NCBI GenBank assembly: GCA_036429605.1
Contig: CM071590.1
Coordinates: forward strand, 4,774,001 to 4,838,000
Source of the DNA: Cladobotryum mycophilum
Lineage: Eukaryota; Ascomycota; Sordariomycetes; Hypocreales; Hypocreaceae
Direction: 5' to 3'
DNA: 64,000 bases
Of the stretch, positions 1 to 11,861 are shown one piece after another. Both the position numbers and the translations under genes were made by a program. Within the stretch, counting starts at the first letter, position 1. Each line of letters begins with the position of its first letter. The notes under the pieces are model-generated. The model worked only from the letters and a program-made list of their open reading frames with translations. It was not told the DNA's origin and made no database searches.

Positions 1-1310
1 TTCCTACCTACTGGTAGCTTTATGATAAGAGGAAAGAAGAACTTCCTCCCACCAACACAGCTTCTGCTTGGATTCGGGGTCATGTTCAAAGTCAGTGAGG
101 AGAGCAAGGCTAAACATGTCAAACATCGATTGCATGATGGAGACTCTGCAATTGGCGGATCTACGGATGTAGAAAGGGGGAGTTTACTGATGGTGAGGCG
201 GTGGAGTTTTCAGACCGCGAAGAGAGAGGAGACAACGAGGAGCACTCTGACGTAGACTCGGATGAAGATCGCCCAGATGAAGAGAAACGCACAAATCCTC
301 TCCAAGGTCTTGTAACTGATGATCGGACCCCCGAAGAGGTGGAAGAGCAATTATCAGAATTGAAGGTTGTAGATCAACCTGAACACGATGATGCTCCTGA
401 AGCTTCAAATGCACCAGAAGATACTGGCGATGAACATGGGGGAGACAAAATTGAAGATGACCAAGAAAAAGAGGAAGAAGAACAAGAGCAGCATGATTCT
501 ATCACTGTGGTCTCGGAGACACCTACAACGACCTCAACTGCCCCTACATCACTCCTAGGAGGTTCGACTTTTCAAAAGAAAGGTCAACAAAAGAGAGGAC
601 AAAAGGGCAAGGCTAAGAAGATTGCACAAAAGTATAAATATCAGGATGAAGAAGACAAAGTTGCCGCGGAAACCCTTATTGGCGCAACAGCTGGGCGGCA
701 ACGAGCCGAAGCCGAGGCAGCAGCTAAAGCACAGCGCCAAGCTGAGCTGGATGCCGCGAAGGAACGTCGCCGGGCTCAACACTTGCGGAAGCAGAAGGAA
801 GTTGCTGAGCAAGAAGAAATCCGTCGCGTCATGATGGATGAGGGCATTGATGTACTAGAGCCAGACGAGCTGGAAAAAACGATTGTACTGGAGTCGCTTG
901 TTGGCACGCCCCTCCCTGGAGACGAAATTCTTGAAGCCATCCCCGTTTGTGCGCCATGGAATGCGATGGGCAAGTTCAAGTACAAGGTTAAGATACAACC
1001 CGGAGCCGTGAAGAAGGGCAAGGCCGTCAAGGAAATTCTAGAACGGTGGAAGACTGCTTTCGCGAAGAAGGGTGTGGTGGACGAGTCTGCGGGTGATAAG
1101 GAGAGGGTATGGCCGCGGGAGGTTGAGCTTATGAAGGCGTTCAAGGCAGAGGAGATTATCAACTGTGTACCCGTAGGCAAAGTGAGAGTTATGTTAGCAG
1201 GTGGAACTGGCTACGGAAATAGTGGTGGAGGGAGTGGTGGCGGCAAGGGTAAAGGTGGTTCAAAGAATCAGGGGAAGGGAGGGAAAGGAGGGAAGGGTGG
1301 AAAGAAATAG
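1..1310 (+). CDS. RQC2: Rqc2/Tae2 (NEMF) ribosome quality-control factor, C-terminal part, 5' truncated
   Basis: The Rqc2/NEMF family binds 60S ribosomes carrying stalled nascent chains, recruits the Ltn1 ligase and directs CAT-tailing. The gene enters from the left edge. Bases 1-180 read in frame 1 as the end of the conserved NFACT-R region (YxPTGSF-like start, then MIRGKKNFLPP and GFGVMFK). From about 180 to 1310 the reading continues in frame 3: an acidic linker, a Lys/Ala-rich charged stretch, the NFACT-C domain (ESLVGTPLPGDEILEAIPV, then a segment around APWNAMGKFKYKVKIQPG) and a Gly/Lys-rich tail. The two frames meet at a G5 run (176-180); one extra G joins them into a continuous acidic linker. 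A short intron (118-182) could also connect them but shows no branch site. The gene is convergent with the annexin-like gene. Family assignment is firm; the junction is uncertain. Confidence 0.88.
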
Positions 1311-1556
1311 AAAAGGTGTTGTCAAGCAGATGTTGATTAACTTAAAGGGGAAAAAACAAGGCTTATATAAATCACTATAAAGTATCATGTTGTTCTGAGT
1401 GTAGATTCATTCGCATCCAAGTCATATATAATTTCGAGCCTAAACGTATCCCAATCGCTCATGTACTTATTCATAAGTTATTATGAGCGATAACATCTCA
1501 TTCCCTAGGTATCCAAACAAAAAGAAAAAGGCCAAAAGATCGAGTCATTTTTATGC

Positions 1557-4079
1557 TCATCTGATTATCTCCACTCGCTCCACCCGCTCTATCCTGCGCA
1601 CATGGTTTGGCATTCTTGCGATGCATAGCTCACGGCAGAACAAGCCCCATTCGCCACTTGTTGCTTCTTTCACGGCATCTTGCAAATCCTGCCCGTAGCG
1701 CTCCCGGTAGGCTTTCTTTACATCCTGCATATGGGCTGGCTCCCAGTGGAAGCGTACCAGACGTGAGATGAGGAGCTCTCGCCGCAGTTGATCTTTGCGA
1801 GAAGATGTGAGTGCGTGGTTGAGCAATAAAGCATCCCGAACGGGACGGTTGATGACACCATTGAGAACGTGCGCAAGAAGTTCGCCCTGATGAGGGATTT
1901 GGTTAGTTTTATTTTCTAAAAATATACTATAACGGGGATTACATACCACAAGATTGCCACTCTTTTTGAGGGCTTCACGAGCAAAGTTGGCACGGTACTT
2001 TTGCTCGTACTCCTGGAGAACAGCACGCAGGTGACTCTCGCTTCGCTGAACCACGATGGAGATCATCAATGTCTCGCCACCCTTGTCGGATTTGATGGCT
2101 TTTCGCAAATCGGAAACATCGTCGTCTACTTGTCTGAAATCGATGGGAAGCTTGCGGCCATGATAATCGTATTCCTCCATCCTGCTTTCGTCTAGTACCA
2201 TCAACACGGCTTTTTTAAACTTGTCCTCTTTCAGCTCCGTCTTCATGCACTTGGTCAAGCTGTTGTCATATTTCTTGTCGGTGAACGAATCCTTAATGCG
2301 ACGAATCTCATCGTTTGTTCGTCCCATTAACGACTCAATCAATAACTCTCGTCGGGTTTTGTCGCCTTGGTACCAGAAGTTGGCCCAGTAAGACTCGCTT
2401 TCCCACTTGCCCAGGGCAACGGCATAACAGGCCTTCATAAGGATGGGATCTTCATCTTTAAGCCTGGCACGAATATGTTTTGCGATATTGACGCCCTTGC
2501 GATCTGAACCAGTTTTAACAATTTGCTTGTATTCAGCACGGAGCTCCATGACCTGTTCGTGAGTGAGACTAGGGAGAATCTCAACGAGCGGTTCAATTTT
2601 TGGCGCATGGGTGCCCTTCAAGGCTTGCGCGAGGCGAGATGCAATATCCTCTGGATCGTGGAATCGAGCACGCCTGTTAAGCTTCTTGGATCCTTCACCG
2701 TCTGAATTCAAAGGCGAGAGAGTTTCAATGCTCTTCAAGTCATCCGGACCCGGACTTCTAGACGCCAATATCAGGGGTGATGGCATTGGTGAACAGTCTT
2801 GATATGTCCCGTGATAGGATTCAAGCATTGGGGATCCCGGAGCAGAGGCAAGTGAGAGGTGCATTCGTCCTGTATCGACGCTCAAACTAGTCCTGTGACC
2901 TGAGGGTGGTAGAGGAGATTTGTCTCGACCGTTTCCTCGTCTATCTCTCGACCTGTCCCTATCTCGCGGCTCTGATTCGACCATCAAGGTTGGCGGTGCG
3001 GGTGATTTATCCCTTCGGCGATCTCTTGACCTATCCTGACTGTGGCTGCTGGATTCCACGGCCAATGTACTGGACTTGGACTTTGAGTCGCGGTCATCCT
3101 CTCGATAAGAGTATTTGTAGGACTTTTTCGAATCATAATCATAATCATCACGGTCTGAATCTGAATACTTTCTCCTCTCGGTGCTAATATCTAGAGATTT
3201 AGAGCTTCGGTGGCCTTCTCGGGGTGAGTCACGGTGGGATTTCTTTAAGCTCGGCTCATCGACTTTGGGGCTGATGGGTCGAAGCCGGGGGTCATCCTCG
3301 TCATCGACATATCTGGATGGACGGCTACTATCTGGATGTGCACCAGACATGTAAGAACCAGGTCCATACGAGGAATAAGCGTCTTTTGGTGGTAGTGGTG
3401 CAGGAGGAGGCGCGCCGTAGGCCAAATCTTCTTCTTCGCGCTCTTTCTTGCTGCGACGATCCTTTTTCTTGGTGTCCACATCATCTTCATAGCGGCGACT
3501 GTATTTTTGAGGTAGATATTTCAATTTGTCATCTGGAACATCATTCTTGTCGTATCTGTCGTATGGAGGATCCGCCTGGCGAGTTCGGGGTGAATCCCTA
3601 CCAGATTTTTCGTATTTGCCATATCGTGGGTCATAATCATCGGGGTAGCGACTGCGTCGCTCATCACCACTATCCTTTTTGGGCTGGTCATCCTCTGGGA
3701 AAGCCCCCGGAAGATGGGCGTCCTCCTCCTTGTTGTCCCTCACTTTCGAGTTGCGGTAGGGTAATTCTTTGGGAGGCGAAGCTGTACGATAGATGGGTCG
3801 CGTATCCTCAGCATAGCTGTACAAAGACTGACTCCCGGGAAGCATCGAGTCCATGCCACCACCCTCGGCCGGGTATGGAAGATTGCTTTTTGGTGCGTCA
3901 TTCCGTCGCCGACTGGACTTGTAGCGATCATCTAGCTCGTCTTCAGGATAGATGTAGCTCGGCTCTCTAATTTCTGGGTATTTGGACTGTTCTCGTGGCG
4001 GCTCTTCCTGGGAGCGCTGGTCACGAGACCTCGACCTAGAATGGCCTCTGCGACGGTCGTCGTCTATTGCTAAAGACAT
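1557..4079 (-). CDS. Large annexin-like protein with disordered N-terminus
   Basis: About 820 residues in two exons. The intron at 1887-1946 (60 bp, in frame, GTATGT donor, ACTAAC branch, CAG acceptor) would otherwise be translated as a 20-residue insertion. Residues 1 to about 480 are low-complexity Arg/Ser/Asp/Tyr/Pro-rich sequence with an SR-like start. Residues about 490-820 contain annexin-type repeats: a first repeat around APKIEPLVEILPSLTHEQV, a second around GRTNDEIRRIKDSF, and later helices ending in a basic segment. I do not see canonical type II calcium loops (GxGT followed by D/E), so calcium-dependent membrane binding is doubtful. Filamentous fungi are known to carry divergent annexin-like proteins with long N-terminal extensions. 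The role, probably membrane or vesicle association, is inferred. The ATG at 4079 is the first Met and gives the SR-like start. Confidence 0.8.
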   Translation of the reverse strand: MSLAIDDDRRRGHSRSRSRDQRSQEEPPREQSKYPEIREPSYIYPEDELDDRYKSSRRRNDAPKSNLPYPAEGGGMDSMLPGSQSLYSYAEDTRPIYRTASPPKELPYRNSKVRDNKEEDAHLPGAFPEDDQPKKDSGDERRSRYPDDYDPRYGKYEKSGRDSPRTRQADPPYDRYDKNDVPDDKLKYLPQKYSRRYEDDVDTKKKDRRSKKEREEEDLAYGAPPPAPLPPKDAYSSYGPGSYMSGAHPDSSRPSRYVDDEDDPRLRPISPKVDEPSLKKSHRDSPREGHRSSKSLDISTERRKYSDSDRDDYDYDSKKSYKYSYREDDRDSKSKSSTLAVESSSHSQDRSRDRRRDKSPAPPTLMVESEPRDRDRSRDRRGNGRDKSPLPPSGHRTSLSVDTGRMHLSLASAPGSPMLESYHGTYQDCSPMPSPLILASRSPGPDDLKSIETLSPLNSDGEGSKKLNRRARFHDPEDIASRLAQALKGTHAPKIEPLVEILPSLTHEQVMELRAEYKQIVKTGSDRKGVNIAKHIRARLKDEDPILMKACYAVALGKWESESYWANFWYQGDKTRRELLIESLMGRTNDEIRRIKDSFTDKKYDNSLTKCMKTELKEDKFKKAVLMVLDESRMEEYDYHGRKLPIDFRQVDDDVSDLRKAIKSDKGGETLMISIVVQRSESHLRAVLQEYEQKYRANFAREALKKSGNLVVCNPRYSIFLENKTNQIPHQGELLAHVLNGVINRPVRDALLLNHALTSSRKDQLRRELLISRLVRFHWEPAHMQDVKKAYRERYGQDLQDAVKEATSGEWGLFCRELCIARMPNHVRRIERVERVEIIR
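1887..1946 (-). other. Intron of annexin-like gene
   Basis: Sixty bases with GTATGT donor, ACTAAC branch-like site and CAG acceptor, phase 0. Its length is a multiple of three and it has no stop codon in frame, so simple open-reading-frame calls read straight through it. Confidence 0.85.
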
Positions 4080-5342
4080 GGTGCCTAGTGCTGGCAGCCT
4101 GATGAGCGGTGGGGTTCGGCTTGAATTGGTAAGAGAAGTAAGTAATGGATTAGCTGCTTAAAGAGAGGGGTGGAAGACAAATTGAGGTTTGCGATATTCC
4201 CCCTCTTTCGCGATAAGTCACTCTGCGGGGAGGCAGACTGGAGAGAGAGCGAGCGAGCGAGCGCACGAAATCAATGAGGAAACAGCAGGCAGAAACGATG
4301 ATGAAGAGAAGAGAAAAAGCTGTCGCATGCAAACTTGGAGAGGGAAGCTACCCGCCTTCTATGGATGGATGAAATGGATTCTGCTTACTACCCCGACCTT
4401 ACAGGTAGGTTGGTGCACTAGCTCAGAAGCTGCTGCAGGTCTGCAGCGGGATGGCTGGGCCTAAAACCGTTCCAGCGCTGAGCTGAGGGTCCCTTGCACT
4501 GAGAAACTGGCTCTGACTGGCTGCTGAAAGGCGCAGTGCGCTAGCAAAGGCAGAGGATGTGTACCTACTTGTTCAAGGGAATGGGCACATGCTCATGAAA
4601 TCAAGCCAACAGACAGAATAACCTCACTGTGTTGGAAGCACTTGGAGCAATGCCTCTTTGCCCCTGAGAATCTTTTATCCTGTTGGTTTATCGGGCAAGC
4701 AAAGGCCAATACCTTGGGATACAAGCTAGCGGGACGACGGTGAGGTTTTGGTAACCGTTTGAAGGCGCTTTCCTCGGACCCATCATGTACAATGATGTAT
4801 GGTCGCCGCCACACAGCCGCCCTCCCACTGCAGCCTTACTGGCTGGGCAATTTTCTGCCCATCGTCGGATCTATTGGATCTTCTACGTACAAGTACTTAC
4901 TTGCCCGACTTCACACAGGTAGCTGGAGCTTTTTAGGTTTTGATGCCCTGTTCCAATCAATCCACAGACCAAATATGTCAGATGGGTTAGTAATCACAAG
5001 TTTCAATTCCTGTTTTGGAGTTAAAAATAGAGAGATGGAAAGGAAAAAAGTCCTAGAACAGTCATGAGGCGGACGGGACGAGCACGTTTCGGGATAGACC
5101 GTCAGCCAGCTCACCAAAGTGTGGCAACTCTTCTGACCACACGAGTCCCCTCCAGCCTGACTCGTGCTGAGTGAATGGCCACTATTTCCATAGATTGTTA
5201 AACTGCTTACCTTAGTACCTACATGTATGTACGAGTAGCCAAGCACCTCAATGATTTGGCAGGGAGACCTTGAACATCCAATTACTACCTCTCTGTATCC
5301 AAGCTGCTCAATTTCTATGCTCTGTGTTTCTTCTCTTTAGAT
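4080..5342. other. Intergenic, no gene seen
   Basis: Upstream region of the annexin-like gene and 3' side of the next minus-strand gene. It contains a short GAGC/GA microsatellite around 4243-4264 and TACTTGTAC-type palindromic DNA near 4887-4900. No open frame here has recognisable protein similarity. Confidence 0.6.
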
Positions 5343-6539
5343 TTACTCCTTTGGTACCCGATCTCCCCGTTGAAAGATGTACAGAGCTTCGTCTTTGCCG
5401 GCAAAACTGGGCAAGGGTATCTGCACCGCTTTTGTCCACTCTTTGTGCTCCAAATCCATAAACTGATCCATTGTCATGCTCTTGAAGCCCGTGTATCCGT
5501 TGCCGTTTTGCGTTCCGACCACAGCAATGGTATCTCCCTCGTAGGCGGCCACAAGGTCACGCGTGAAGCCTCCTTCAGTGCCTCCGCCGACACCTCCACC
5601 AACAACGGGGTATACCAGTAGCAGCACCATATCTTTGCCGTTATTGTACTTTCGCAGCCACTTCACACCATCTGAAATCACCGTGTCGCCAACCCAGGCG
5701 ACCCTCCACTCGCTCTGCATATTATCCACGGGATGCACGGTCAGGCCGTAGCGTCGGAGCAAGTAGGTCCAATACCCATTTCCAGACCCAATATCGGCTA
5801 CGGGGCGACCGTCCGCTACGATTCTCAACATCTCCAAACTCTCGTGGGACGGAGTTGCACAGCCAAAGTGATGCATGAAGATGGGTAGGACATGATGACT
5901 CGTAGCTACCCGTTCCGAGGAGGCGCAAGGGCCGCACCATTCCAATGACCGGCTCGACCAGGCCCAAAAATCAAAATATGGGTTTTGGCTAGGCGGTGAC
6001 TTGGACTTGGGAATTGTTAGCTTGGACGATAGGGCTGGGTGAAGATATCTCTTCGCAGCAAGGTGCGTGGCAGCTTCAGAGCGGATAGAGCCCTTCTTGG
6101 CATTGGTATCAAAATTCCTGAGGGCCGAGCCCGTGGCAGTCGAGGGACTGAAGATGGAAATGTACGCCTCAACATCCGACAATGGGGGCTGGTCTGCCTG
6201 CGGACGCTTCAGCTCTTATCCTACACTCGCAGGGCGGCGTGGCAAAGAGGCCTTGCTTACAGGCGACCCGTCCTCGTTCCGATACCATGTGTGTAGGCCG
6301 TTGACTGCGCCCAAACTGACAACATGTTGGACTTCAGCCAGCTTGACACTTGTCATGGCATGGTAGGTGTATATGTCTTTGTCTGGAAGGCCTAACAGTA
6401 CACGACTCGCATTGTAGAGGTCATTCTTGGCCAGGAGTTCCCGTGTCTGTTTCAACCGCGGGGCGTCCTGGATAAGCTCGTCTGGATTGAAGGCTGGGCT
6501 ACCGACACAGCGGGGGACACCTCTTGAACTGCGAGACAT
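5343..6539 (-). CDS. SAM-dependent methyltransferase-fold protein, fungal hypothetical
   Basis: Two exons (6261-6539 and 5343-6197) separated by a 63 bp intron (6198-6260, GTAAGC donor, GCAG acceptor, phase 0) give 377 residues. The start chosen is the ATG at 6539 (MSRSSRGVP). The frame extends upstream only to a GTG, with no earlier ATG. The central region has a Rossmann-type motif I (VADIGSGNGYWTYLLRR) followed by a beta-strand with an acidic residue (VHPVDN), as in class I methyltransferases. A Gly-rich loop (VVGGGVGGGTEGG) follows motif IV-like hydrophobics. The C-terminus (KDEALYIFQRG) looks like the final strand of such a fold. The substrate is unknown. No clear gene neighbourhood clue; the nearest genes look like housekeeping ones. 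It could be a catalytically inactive relative. Confidence 0.7.
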
Positions 6540-8923
6540 GATCGGAGACGTTTTGAGTCGTACGAGATACGTGGCATGGAGTAGAGTCACAGGTGTAGCA
6601 TAGAAAAAAGAAAGAAAACGGCGATATCCGCAGGGCGATTACGGTATTACCTGAGGGATAAAAGTGGGCTTACTCCGTACCTGAGTTGGGGCTGCTCAGC
6701 TTTCAGCAGCCAGGGTCAAGTTTCTCCTCTCATGCTTGAAAAGGAGCAAAGACAACAAATTACATCAACAAGTATGAGAATACTTGTACAAGAACAATCT
6801 TTTTTGCGCCAAGGGGTATTTCCTAAGCGATATGAAATTGACATGTCAAAAATCGAATGGGCGTTTGTCCACATAGCGGGCCTCATGTGCCCCCCATGCT
6901 AAAAATTCAATGCGCATCCCTTGTCGAGGGCTGAGCAGCTACTCCATGTCTACCTTCGGATTTAATAGGTTTTAAGCGATGGAAAGACGCGAAGCGACGA
7001 AGAGGGAGTCGAGAGCAAAAGCGAAACAGTCCCGAATTCATGGCCCTTTGCGTCCTTGCGAATTGCCCAAGTGGCATGGTGACCATGCTAACCAATATTG
7101 ACGTGAATATAACCGACCAACATCGAAAGCTATCCATGATATCATCACCACTCCGAAATCAAAGGGAACGGTTTTGGGGTCCTGGTGATCCTGGATTGTA
7201 TAACGATGCGCGGTGAACCATATTTGGTGAAGATTATGTGCGGTGACTCTGTGATGAGACAAAGTGGCTGCATTTGACATGGAGTGGAAGGCACTAGATG
7301 CTGCAGCCTCCTTGGCCTTCGAGATTGGATTGTAAACCGAGTTGGTTGGTGATCAAGGCTCCTCGTTGTTGGTGAAGAAGTAGGAAAGTACTCTTCTAGC
7401 AGTACCTAGTAAGTATGCCCCGTACGTCGTGTCGCGTTCGGAAGATATCATCTTGTACTTGGTACATCTGCTATTGTGCCTCATTTGCGTAGTTGAACAC
7501 AATACACGCACCGCATTCCATCACGAATTTACCTTCCTGAAGGGCTTGTTTGTGTCGTAACGCCAGATACGATTGTCGTACGACGTAGATACGGCGTACC
7601 GAGTACTCGCCAACAGAATATAACTGTATCCAAAATGGTTATAGATGGATGCGTTGATGATAGTGCCAAGTATTGAATGGGGAACAGGAACCAGCCCATT
7701 CATGGGTGAGTAGTGAGTGAGTGAGTGCGTGAGTGTGCTTGTCAAGCTGGGAATCCACAGCGGCGACTAATGATGGGATCCGAGCGAGCGGTGAATCGCG
7801 ACCACCTGATTTTCCCTCGATCGTAATTAAATGATGCCTACCTACCTAGTACTACTTGTACTTGTAGGATGGTAGTACAAAACGTACAATCCGCACAAGT
7901 AAATACTCGTAAAAGGAATGGATGCAAAGCTCAAGGGTGAGAGGAGTTGAAACCTTCCAGGTTCTACTCCGTAGCTACAAGTATTATCAAAACGGGGATG
8001 GAAGCCTTGGAAAAACGCATGTGTCTGCGCTGCGAACGGTCTCGGCTACAGGGGTCCAGCTGCTGTTGGGCCTGGGGTCGGCAATCTGAATTGAGGCCTG
8101 TGACGCACCCTGCACAGGGGTTTGTAGTGGCTGTTCGAGCTGCTGACTGGGGTCGACGAGGGGCAGCACCGCATTTTCCAGCGAAAAGCCCACTAAGCCA
8201 AAGCCTAAAGCCTTTTTTCGAGCTTCTCTGGTCCATTGGTCAACGTAAGTCCTAGCGTAGTAGGTTGGTGTTCAGTCCATGTCCATCATGAGGGAAAGGT
8301 TAGGTTGGTCGGATCGACTTGGTCCTTGATGAACCTTTCTCTAAAACTCTCGCCCTTTTTCTTCCCATCTTCAATCACTTCGACGTCCATTCACGTTGCC
8401 CCATTCGCGACCCCCCTTGCTCACGTCAGTGTGTATCGACCGAGTAATAAAGTTCAATCCGTATGCTACTCTGTCGCTTCTCGTCACACAAACGTTAATA
8501 TCCATCGTCCATCTCGGTTATCCTCCGTTGGTATCCTGGTCTTCGAACCGTTGGTGGTCCAGTGGGTTGGGAGTCGAACTCAACCGAGGTGTAGTTGGCC
8601 AGTACTCAGCTTGCGTGGACCTTTGATATCATACAGAAACAAGTCTCCGCCGCACCTCGGCGATCCATCAACCTACACCCATCACCAAGGAATCTGCCAT
8701 CATTTAGGACCAGTATCCTCTTGAAACCAGCAAAACACGTGGCGGAATGACATAAAAGAAGTTTCAACCACGACTCCCCGTATTGATGCTTGTTTGCCGC
8801 TCGAATATACTCTTCTGGAGATTTATCCCACCGAAAGCCTATGTCGACTTACTCTGATTATCTCAACATTAATCCATACCCCCCTCGAATATAATTTTGC
8901 CTCCTCCGAGGTAAACAGCCGAC
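6540..8923. other. Intergenic, no gene seen
   Basis: About 2.4 kb between divergently transcribed genes, so it holds both promoters. Short TACTTGTAC-type motifs occur near 6781 and 7853-7868. Pyrimidine-rich DNA from about 8340 to 8420 and from 8800 leads into the ATG at 8924 and is probably promoter or 5' leader. Open frames here are short and unconvincing. Confidence 0.6.
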
Positions 8924-10666
8924 ATGCCACAAGAATCGTATGGTGGTCCTGATGGCTTGGCCTATGGAGCAACTCTCATTAGGGATAGCAAGGCAAATGT
9001 CCCCTCGACATCGGACCGAAGAGGCTCAATAATGGCCATCAGTGATCTTCTAAATGGACCCATCGTACCAACATCTGACCATGAACGCAACCATGACTCC
9101 GGAGCCTTGAGGAACCAAAGCATCAGCCACGATGGGCAGGTGGCGAGGGACCGTTTGGAAGAAGCGAGACTGGAATATGGCAATGCCGGGCCGACAGACC
9201 AATCAACTACGGCGCCGAGCAAGGTTGTTACCAACACGCATAATTTATTGGCTGCCGATAATCATTTTGCTTCACAATCAGAGACAGAGTTAGGAATGGG
9301 AAAGGCCTGCGCGGACAGTCCGGGTGACGGCTGTGAGAACCCCTCACTTGAGACGCATGAAAAGGAAAGGAGAGTGCCACAGCATCAAGAACAGAGAAAA
9401 CCGACCGAATTTGATGCGGGATCCGATTCAATCTTTTTCTCTCCCTTGACACACCCAAACGGTGTATCTATATTTCCGGAGTTATCGGCCTCAGAGCAAG
9501 AAGATCTGTCTCATGAAGCGCTAGATCAAGCCGAGGAATCCATCATTGCAGATAGCGTCGAGTCTAGGACGGATGATTCTGATGCTGGTTATGACAGTGA
9601 TGGCCTTAGTTCTGCGAGCACATCGGCGGCGTCATCTATTCGTGACTATATGTTCGAAAATGGCCGACGGTACCATCGGTTCCGCGAAGGAAGTTATAAC
9701 TTCCCCAATGATGATATCGAGCAAGAGAGAGAGGATATGAAGCATGCCATGGTAAAATTGCTGTGCAGCCAGAAGCTCCACTTCGCACCAATAGGACATA
9801 ACCCGCAGCAAATTCTTGATATTGGAACGGGGACAGGCATTTGGCCTATCGAGAGTAAGTGGTAACCTAGTATTTGTCAACACTCACCATTAGGTTAGTT
9901 CAGAAGGCTAACCATTACATCTTACATGTAAACAGTGGGGGATCAATATCCTAGTGCCCTTATTCTGGGTATTGACCTATCGCCTATTCAACCTGACTGG
10001 TTGCCTCCCAACGTTCGATTCTTGGTTGATGACGTTGAGTCGCCTTGGCTGCATCCTCGGAATCACTTTGATTATATCCATTCTCGGCATACCGTCATGG
10101 CTGTTCGAGATTGGATGAAGCTGTTTCGTCGGGCTATGGAGTACGTGTTATGACGAAGTGGGCCTTGTTAATCAGCTGCTGACATATGGATCAGGCATCT
10201 TAAACCGGGCGGCTGGATCGAGTTGCAGGAAGTACACCATACCCCGCAGAGCGCGCACCCTGAAGTCGGAATGGCACCAGATCATCCCGTACCAAAGTTT
10301 TGGAGGAATGTGACGGCAGGGCTAGGTGCTTTGGGGGTTGATCTCGACATAGTAGCAGGCGGCCGTCTGGCTAATATGATGCGAGAAGCCGGCTTCGCTA
10401 ACGTTACAGAACGGGTGCTCCACATACCCATCGGTACGTGGCCGAAGAACAAGGTCCTCAAGACGGTTGGCCTATATTGGCGAACAATCTTGTTAGATGG
10501 CCTCCAGGCTATTGCGTTGGGACCGTTGACGCGAGGTCTACAGTGGAATCGCGACCAAGTGGAACTATCCATCATGGAAGTACGACGTGCATACTATGAT
10601 AACGCTTCACTCATATACATGCCGTTTCACGTTATTTATGCTCAAAAACCTTTGGATACATTTTAG
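8924..10666 (+). CDS. LaeA-like (TAM-type) class I methyltransferase
   Basis: Three exons (8924-9854, 9936-10140, 10195-10666) give 535 residues. Intron 1 (81 bp) has GTAAGT and a CTAAC branch; intron 2 (54 bp) has GTACGT and CTGAC. Residues 1 to about 240 are acidic and disordered. The catalytic core follows: YHRFREGSYNFPND, motif I ILDIGTGTGIWPIEMGDQYP, the aspartate strand ILGIDLSPIQP, then FDYIHSRHTV and LKPGGWIELQE. This is the layout of the large fungal LaeA/trans-aconitate-methyltransferase-like family. Some members regulate secondary metabolism through the velvet complex; most are uncharacterised. Its position at the left flank of the PKS region is suggestive, but these genes are numerous and often unlinked to any cluster. 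Whether it is regulatory or biosynthetic cannot be decided from sequence. Confidence 0.85.
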
Positions 10667-11279
10667 TAGAAGGGTGGCCTTGGTGACGAGTTGGTATACT
10701 GGCAAGGCTGGTGTATCCCCCAAGCCCAAACATATGATGGGTATCCTTTTACTGGGGAGGATGAAGTCACAGCGATGGCGTTTGGCTAGGCATGTTGGAG
10801 TACTAACATGTAGCATTGTAGCTATATATGTATTATTCATATAACACCAGGGAGAATGATTTATATGCGGAAGATATGGCAGCATCTATACCTATACGAA
10901 TGTCAAAAGTATTTCTGAGCAGAGGAACATCTAGAATACGAAGAAGAGGACCTGTGCTTCTGCGGACCAAAACTTCCGTAAGCTTGGCCGAAGATTCCAT
11001 TCTTGGAAAAGCTAAAGAAACGCTGCTTCTTTCTCTCAAACCAGTGATTTTGACTGTCTCAAACTGCCGACTCCGCGATGTACATGAGCACACGGGAAGG
11101 CTATTCGGCATCTCATTCTCTTTCGACTCATGGCACTAGAAGAAGCCATTTCACAGCAAAGTTTCAGGCGGTGACATGAATGCGTATGCGAGACCTCACG
11201 AATGTCAGTTTGATGTTGTGAAAATGTGTGTACTTGCTCTGGGCTTCAGTCAAATGAGGCACAGGCTCTCGGCATTCTG

Positions 11280-11295
11280 CTACTTGTACAAGTAG
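11280..11295. repeat. 16-bp perfect palindrome, TACTTGTAC family
   Basis: CTACTTGTACAAGTAG is its own reverse complement. Shorter relatives occur in other intergenic regions of this window, near 4887, 6781, 7853, 11707, 25049 and 48388, but I did not find it in the coding exons I read. Confidence 0.6.
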
Positions 11296-11819
11296 TTGGC
11301 TACCATCAGACAGGGGTAGCCAGTCAGCTGGAGAAAATGACATGTCTGTGACTGAACGAGGGCAGTTAAGGTTTCTCATCAAAGACTTTAGACGTTGTGG
11401 TGATTTCTCCTCATTTTGTTGACTCTTTATCATGATGATGAGAAGTGTCGTCCGGCAATCAAGGACGGGAAGTTCACGGCAGCGGGCGTCGGACCGCACC
11501 TAGTGAAGTTTGCTAAGATGAAGGGTTGGACTTGTATCTCTGTCAATAATATGAGTAACATTAACAAGACTGTGGCCCACTGAAAACTGATAATGGCTTG
11601 AGAAGAGTGGATGAAGAAAATGAAGCTATTACACGCTTGTTCATAGTACGTGCGTTGGTTTTCATGCCATGGCGCTTATCGTCTAGCCGAACGATTAGCT
11701 AACTGCTTCTTGTACTTGTACGTACTAGCCTTGCCATGTTAAACGGCCACCTCATTTATTAGTAGAAGACAGACAGACAGACATGACATGATGGCTTCTC
11801 AGGCACAGGCATGAAGACG

Positions 11820-11861
11820 ACACACACACACACACACAGTCTCTCTCTCTCTCTCCCTCTC
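11820..11861. repeat. Compound (CA)n(CT)n microsatellite
   Basis: A CA-dinucleotide run passes directly into a CT-dinucleotide run. Simple sequence in an intergenic region. Confidence 0.8.

Noticed and set aside
83..182. Intron in the RQC2 5' part instead of a frame break
   Set aside because: A GT-AG pair of 65 bp exists at 118-182, but there is no branch site and it would remove a coding-like stretch; kept only as a lesser alternative.
1183..1310. Gly/Lys-rich RQC2 tail as a misread of non-coding repeat
   Set aside because: The frame is continuous with NFACT-C and basic tails are usual in this family.
8556..8600. tRNA-like T-arm (GGGAGTCGAACTC) on the minus strand
   Set aside because: The stem would enclose an 11-base loop and no acceptor, D or anticodon arms can be formed nearby.
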